Shown piece after piece: positions 60,894-64,000 of a stretch of DNA of 64,000 nt; the first letter of the stretch is position 1, and each line of letters starts with the position of its first letter. Origin of the DNA: Microbacterium sp. B35-30. GTDB taxonomy: Bacteria > Actinomycetota > Actinomycetes > Actinomycetales > Microbacteriaceae. The DNA lies in NCBI RefSeq assembly GCF_010634855.1, contig NZ_MWLQ01000017.1, forward strand, positions 1-64,000, read 5' to 3'. The position numbers and the translations under genes are program-made. Under the pieces are notes generated by a model. That model did no database searches. It saw nothing but the letters and a program-made list of their open reading frames with translations, and was not told the DNA's origin.

Positions 60894-62210
60894 ATGACCG
60901 AAGACCCTGACGGCCTGCCGAGCATTGAGCCCGGCCAAGAGATAGAACTGATCAGTGACGGCGGGGGCCTGCTCGTCTTCGGCGAACCCGCCGCCGTCGA
61001 ACTGTTCGTCGCATCGACCGGAGCCCCGTCGCGGGAACTCGATTTGCGACCGCTGAACGCGGCAGTGGCGAAGAGCGGGTCGGCGCTGCAGACCGCGTCA
61101 GAGGTATCGGCGAATGCCGGTCGCTGGATGAAGCTGACCGAAGAATCCGCACGCGCCGCGCAGAACGCGAACCTAGTCCAGCGGTCAGGCGGACAGTTCG
61201 TGCAAGCCACAACTCGCGGCGCCGAGGGACAGTTCACAAAGAACCTCCAATTCATCAAGCCCGGCAACGCGACCGCCATGCTCACCAACCCCGCGATCCT
61301 CGCCGGCGTCGGCGGCATCATGGCCCAGTACGCGATGCAGCAGCAGATGGAGGAGATCACCGAATACCTCGCGAAGATCGACGCCAAGGTCGATGACGTC
61401 CTCCGCGCCCAGAAAGACGCCGTACTGGCTGACATGATCGGCGTCGAAATGATGCTCGACGAGGCGATGGTTGTTCGGGCAGAGGTCGGCCGAGTGTCGG
61501 AGGTGACGTGGTCGAAGATCCAGGGATCGGCATCCACGATCGCCCGCACACAGGCGTATGCCCTGCGCCAACTCGACGCGCTAGCCGAGAAGCTGGAAAA
61601 GGAAACGAAGATCGGTGACCTCGCCGAGTTGTCGAAGCAGGCGCAGGACACCGTCGTGGAGTGGCTCGCAGTGCTTGCCCGTTGCTTCCAGTTGCAGGAT
61701 GCAATGGCGGTGTTGGAGATCGACCGCGTGCTCGATGCCTCCCCCGACGAGCTCGACAGCCATCGACTCGCGCTGCACACGGCGCGTCAGCGGCGAACGG
61801 ACGCGATCTCGAAGGCGACGTCGCAACTCGTCGCCAGAATGGACACAGCGGCAAGTCGCGCGAACACCAAGGTCCTGCTGAACCCGGTATCGGCCAAGGT
61901 CGTCGTGAACGCAAGCAACGAGGTCGCGGCTGGAGTCAGGAACCTTCACCTGACGCTCGGCCTCGCAGACGAGCGAGACTTCCTCGAAGCGCGCCGCTGG
62001 TCTGCCGCGGCCGCCGACGTGCGGGACGGAGTTGTCGGCGCAGGCAAAGACGGGCTTCAGACCGTGGGCCGCTTCGGCAACAACACACTCGAGAACGCGC
62101 GGATGTCGACCGGACGCCTCGCGGGCAAGATCGCAAACCGCCTCCAACACACGGGCGAGACGAATGCTCCCGAAGTTACTGACGCCGAGGACGCGGACGC
62201 GGACCGATGA
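60894..62210 (+). CDS. Large helical protein of unknown function, operon with 60203
   Basis: This 438-residue protein has an N-terminal beta-rich region (IELISDGGGLLVFGEPAAVE), then long helices. A glycine-rich hydrophobic stretch (NPAILAGVGGIMAQYAMQQQ, about 145-165) is followed by coiled-coil-like helices (EEITEYLAKIDAKVDDVLRA and a segment around 235-260). The C-terminus is acidic. This plan of a hydrophobic hairpin between coiled coils recalls pore-forming or dynamin-like membrane proteins, but no GTPase motif is present. ATG 60894 has GAGGA upstream. I do not recognise the family. Confidence 0.75.
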   Translation: MTEDPDGLPSIEPGQEIELISDGGGLLVFGEPAAVELFVASTGAPSRELDLRPLNAAVAKSGSALQTASEVSANAGRWMKLTEESARAAQNANLVQRSGGQFVQATTRGAEGQFTKNLQFIKPGNATAMLTNPAILAGVGGIMAQYAMQQQMEEITEYLAKIDAKVDDVLRAQKDAVLADMIGVEMMLDEAMVVRAEVGRVSEVTWSKIQGSASTIARTQAYALRQLDALAEKLEKETKIGDLAELSKQAQDTVVEWLAVLARCFQLQDAMAVLEIDRVLDASPDELDSHRLALHTARQRRTDAISKATSQLVARMDTAASRANTKVLLNPVSAKVVVNASNEVAAGVRNLHLTLGLADERDFLEARRWSAAAADVRDGVVGAGKDGLQTVGRFGNNTLENARMSTGRLAGKIANRLQHTGETNAPEVTDAEDADADR

Positions 62211-62382
62211 TCTGACGGCGTTGTGCGATTCGGGTTGGGAGAATGATGCGCTCGCTCGACGGGGGCGGCGTCGTCGTCTACGCGATGACGCAGCTGCAGC
62301 GTGACGAGATGCTCGCCCAGATGGGTTCGTCCGCGCACGACGCCGCCCATAAGTTGATCGAAGATCAGCCAACTCCTGTGCT

Positions 62383-62583
62383 CGCATCGACGAAGTGTGG
62401 AACGCGCTCAACCCACGTCTGCTGTGCCACGGCCACATGCACGTGAAAGCCGACGGCACGACGACGGACAGCCGACGCGACGTCCGCCTCAACCGCGACA
62501 TGCAGGACGGCAACGTCACGCTGCTGGATGTAGCGACATTCGACATAGAACTTCCCCCGATGCAGCAACTCCGAAATCGATGA
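62383..62583 (+). pseudogene. C-terminal remnant of a metallophosphoesterase
   Basis: The frame encodes VWNALNPRLLCHGHMHVKAD and LLDVATFDIELPPMQQLR. CHGHMH is the final metal-binding motif (GHxH) of calcineurin-like phosphoesterases. The first 200 or so residues of the enzyme are absent; the upstream frame (62243-62400) is different. Remnant of an integrated or deleted gene. Confidence 0.6.
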
Positions 62584-62798
62584 GGGCTGTCGGTCGACCC
62601 GGTGCCGAAGATTCGAGAATTTGGGCTCGGTGCGCGACCGGCGAGCCCAGACGCCCGGACCCAACCGAATGGCCTGGAAGCCCGAGAGAGACGTCAAGGG
62701 GGGCCGCGCACTGGCGCATTTGCGGCGTACGATGCTTCCAGGACGGAGCTGCTCGGGCCCTGGGGGCAACCCCGGGGCCTTCGTTCGCAGGAGGGACC

Positions 62799-63179
62799 AT
62801 GCGGTTCAAGGTGATGGTGACGAAGGTCGAAGTGGCCGAGTTGTGGGTTCGAGCCGCCGATGAAGAATCCGCAGCGAAGAAGGTCAAGGACGAGTTGACC
62901 ACCTCGTGGGCGTTCGCCGGTAGGTGGGAGACGAAGGCCACCGACGTGCAGGTGGTCGAATCGCAGCCTGAGCCGGGCACCTCGGATCAGCGCCAACTGT
63001 CGGCGTCGGGGCCGATGCTGCTCAAGCTGAAGGACGCGGCGAGCGAACTTGGCATCTCCTACGGGACATTGCACGCGCTGATGAAGGATGGGGTCATCGA
63101 GCACACACAAGTAGGGTCCGGCAAGTACATCTCGCGGGCGACGCTCACGGCATTCATCGAAGCAAACACTCACAGGTAA
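62799..63179 (+). CDS. Excisionase-like HTH protein with DpnD/PcfM-like N-terminus
   Basis: This 126-residue protein has a small beta-alpha-beta N-terminal domain (MRFKVMVTKVEVAELWVRAA, DEESAAKKVKDEL) and a C-terminal MerR-type HTH as in excisionases (LKDAASELGISYGTLHALMK, GSGKYISRATLTAFIEANT). ATG 62799 has AGGAGGG 5 nt upstream. It may be an excisionase or a control protein of the island; it lies 13 bp before the tRNA-Arg gene. Confidence 0.72.
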   Translation: MRFKVMVTKVEVAELWVRAADEESAAKKVKDELTTSWAFAGRWETKATDVQVVESQPEPGTSDQRQLSASGPMLLKLKDAASELGISYGTLHALMKDGVIEHTQVGSGKYISRATLTAFIEANTHR

Positions 63180-63192
63180 GATCAGAACGCTG

Positions 63193-63264
63193 GCCTCCGT
63201 AGCTCAGTGGAAGAGCCACTCCGTCCTAAGGAGAGGGTCGGGGGTTCGAATCCCTCCGGGGGCA
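63193..63264 (+). tRNA. tRNA-Arg (anticodon CCT)
   Basis: This 72-nt sequence folds as a full cloverleaf: acceptor GCCTCCG/CGGGGGC (one T-G pair), D-arm GCTC-AGTGGAA-GAGC, anticodon loop GTCCTAA with CCT, and T-arm GGGGG-TTCGAAT-CCCTC. Discriminator is A, and CCA is not fully encoded. One mismatch is at the top of the anticodon stem. tRNA-Arg(CCT) genes are frequent integration sites. Confidence 0.88.
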
Positions 63265-63301
63265 CCTTGAGATGAGTGGCGACAGAGGTCTTACCGAGTC
63301 G

Positions 63302-63790
63302 CTACAGATAGGTCATGCTGGGCAGATTTCCGCGCCCGGCCACCGACCGCTTCACGTCGCTCTCCGGACGCATCGCGAAGGCCAACACCCTTCGCCGTCG
63401 ATCGTCTCCCAGGAGGGTCAAGCGACCCCGACCGGGTACCGCATCCATCGGCAGCACGTACTCGATCCATGCCAGCGCAACTGCGCGCGGATTCATCTCG
63501 AGGTCGTCTACGTCGAAGTAGACACTCGCGAGGTACTCGCGTCGACCGGCGCGCACAGTAGACCGCTCGGCGAAGGTTGGGACGGCGCGCGGCCGACGTG
63601 ACAGATTCGTCATCGAGAGCGCGGATCGCCACACCTGCTCAATAACGCGGTCCTCCACCACGCAGGCAGGGTGCATCTCTACTTGAACATGATCGATCAC
63701 ATACACGCCGCGGGCGCGCCGCTTCAACCGCACGACAGCAAGCGCAACGAGCAAGAGCCCAGCGACCACCGCCCAGATCCAGACATCCAC
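63302..63790 (-). CDS. Hypothetical membrane-anchored protein
   Basis: This 162-residue protein has one N-terminal transmembrane helix (VDVWIWAVVAGLLLVALAVV) followed by basic residues and a soluble, probably beta-rich domain (VDDLEMNPRAVALAWIEYVL). A GTG at 63790 has AGGAGG about 8 nt upstream; GTG 63799 is the alternative. No family recognised. Confidence 0.6.
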   Translation of the reverse strand: MDVWIWAVVAGLLLVALAVVRLKRRARGVYVIDHVQVEMHPACVVEDRVIEQVWRSALSMTNLSRRPRAVPTFAERSTVRAGRREYLASVYFDVDDLEMNPRAVALAWIEYVLPMDAVPGRGRLTLLGDDRRRRVLAFAMRPESDVKRSVAGRGNLPSMTYL

Positions 63791-63848
63791 CGCGACCACC
63801 TCCTCGGGCTAACCCCAGGCATACCTCCGGCCACCGACACACGACGGC

Positions 63849-64000
63849 TCAGAACTCTCCGATCGCCATCCCGAGACGAAGGTAGAGGTCGGTGACGGCC
63901 TCGTTGTTCACGCTGTATTTGACCCAGACGCCCTTACGGGACTCGCCCGCAACGCTGGGCGGGTCGGCGATCACGAGGCCGGCCGCCTCGAGCTCATTGA
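63849..64000 (-). CDS. Winged-helix regulator, 3' end only (gene continues past the window)
   Basis: The last 49 codons read LNELEAAGLVIADPPSVAGE, then GVWVKYSVNNEAVTDLYLRL and a TGA at 63849-63851. The pattern is the end of an ArsR/MarR-type winged helix: recognition helix end, wing and dimerisation helix. The start is outside the window. Confidence 0.65.
   Translation of the reverse strand, partial: NELEAAGLVIADPPSVAGESRKGVWVKYSVNNEAVTDLYLRLGMAIGEF

Overview
The window is high-GC actinobacterial DNA, most likely from a Microbacterium or a close Microbacteriaceae relative. The evidence is GC-rich codon use on both strands, very frequent GCGGCATCC/GGATGCCGC words, and a dispersed intergenic repeat (GGTCGTTGAGCGAGCGAAGCGAGACGAAACGC-like). 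The gene content is also typical: PspC-domain sensor kinase locus, LigC/PrimPol pair, CHAD protein, DUF222-HNH gene and Tat-exported amine oxidase. The species is inference.

Layout. 0-5.1 kb: ATP-dependent DNA ligase C, a lipoprotein of the beta-lactamase fold that has lost its catalytic motif, a LigD-type primase-polymerase, and an ArsR-SRPBCC-DHFR-like operon. 5.3-18.1 kb: SseB-family protein, a divergent MerR/membrane-protein pair, PcrA helicase, CHAD protein, a two-component system facing a PspC/LiaF-like membrane operon, YccF, an OhrR-like regulator with glutathione peroxidase, and a lipoprotein. 18.2-24.5 kb: a very large membrane-anchored glycosidase-like protein and a drug-type ABC exporter divergent from a WYL regulator. 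24.8-31.4 kb: a frameshifted DUF222-HNH gene, a truncated heme-degrading-family gene, and a two-gene trypsin-NTPase-WD40 / Trypco1 predicted conflict system. 31.6-38.4 kb: two oxidoreductases, a degenerate EAL protein, an exported RidA protein divergent from a Tat-exported amine oxidase, and two small membrane proteins.

38.4-49.4 kb is a coherent carbohydrate/sugar-acid locus. On the minus strand lie a binding lipoprotein, a cytoplasmic glycosidase-like enzyme, two CUT1 permeases and an enolase-superfamily dehydratase. On the plus strand lie a GntR regulator, a second enolase-superfamily protein, an SDR and a DapA-type aldolase/dehydratase. The two arms diverge from a promoter region with two identical TGGTATACCA operators. 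The likely flow is uptake of an acidic oligosaccharide, hydrolysis, dehydration, oxidation or reduction, then retro-aldol or dehydration.

49.5-64 kb is an accessory island or decayed integrative element. It begins with a tRNA-like sequence and a frameshifted tyrosine integrase. It carries an XRE-ImmA/IrrE protease pair, small orphan proteins, a 2TM-GAF protein, ParB-like and metallophosphoesterase remnants, a frameshifted HEPN gene, a DUF6994 gene, an unknown two-gene operon, an excisionase-like protein and a tRNA-Arg(CCT). Several island genes have a -10-like hexamer only 6-7 nt before the start codon, which suggests leaderless transcripts. The most distinctive systems are the trypsin-NTPase-WD40/Trypco1 pair, the exported amine oxidase/RidA pair, and the uncharacterised island genes around 57.4-62.2 kb.
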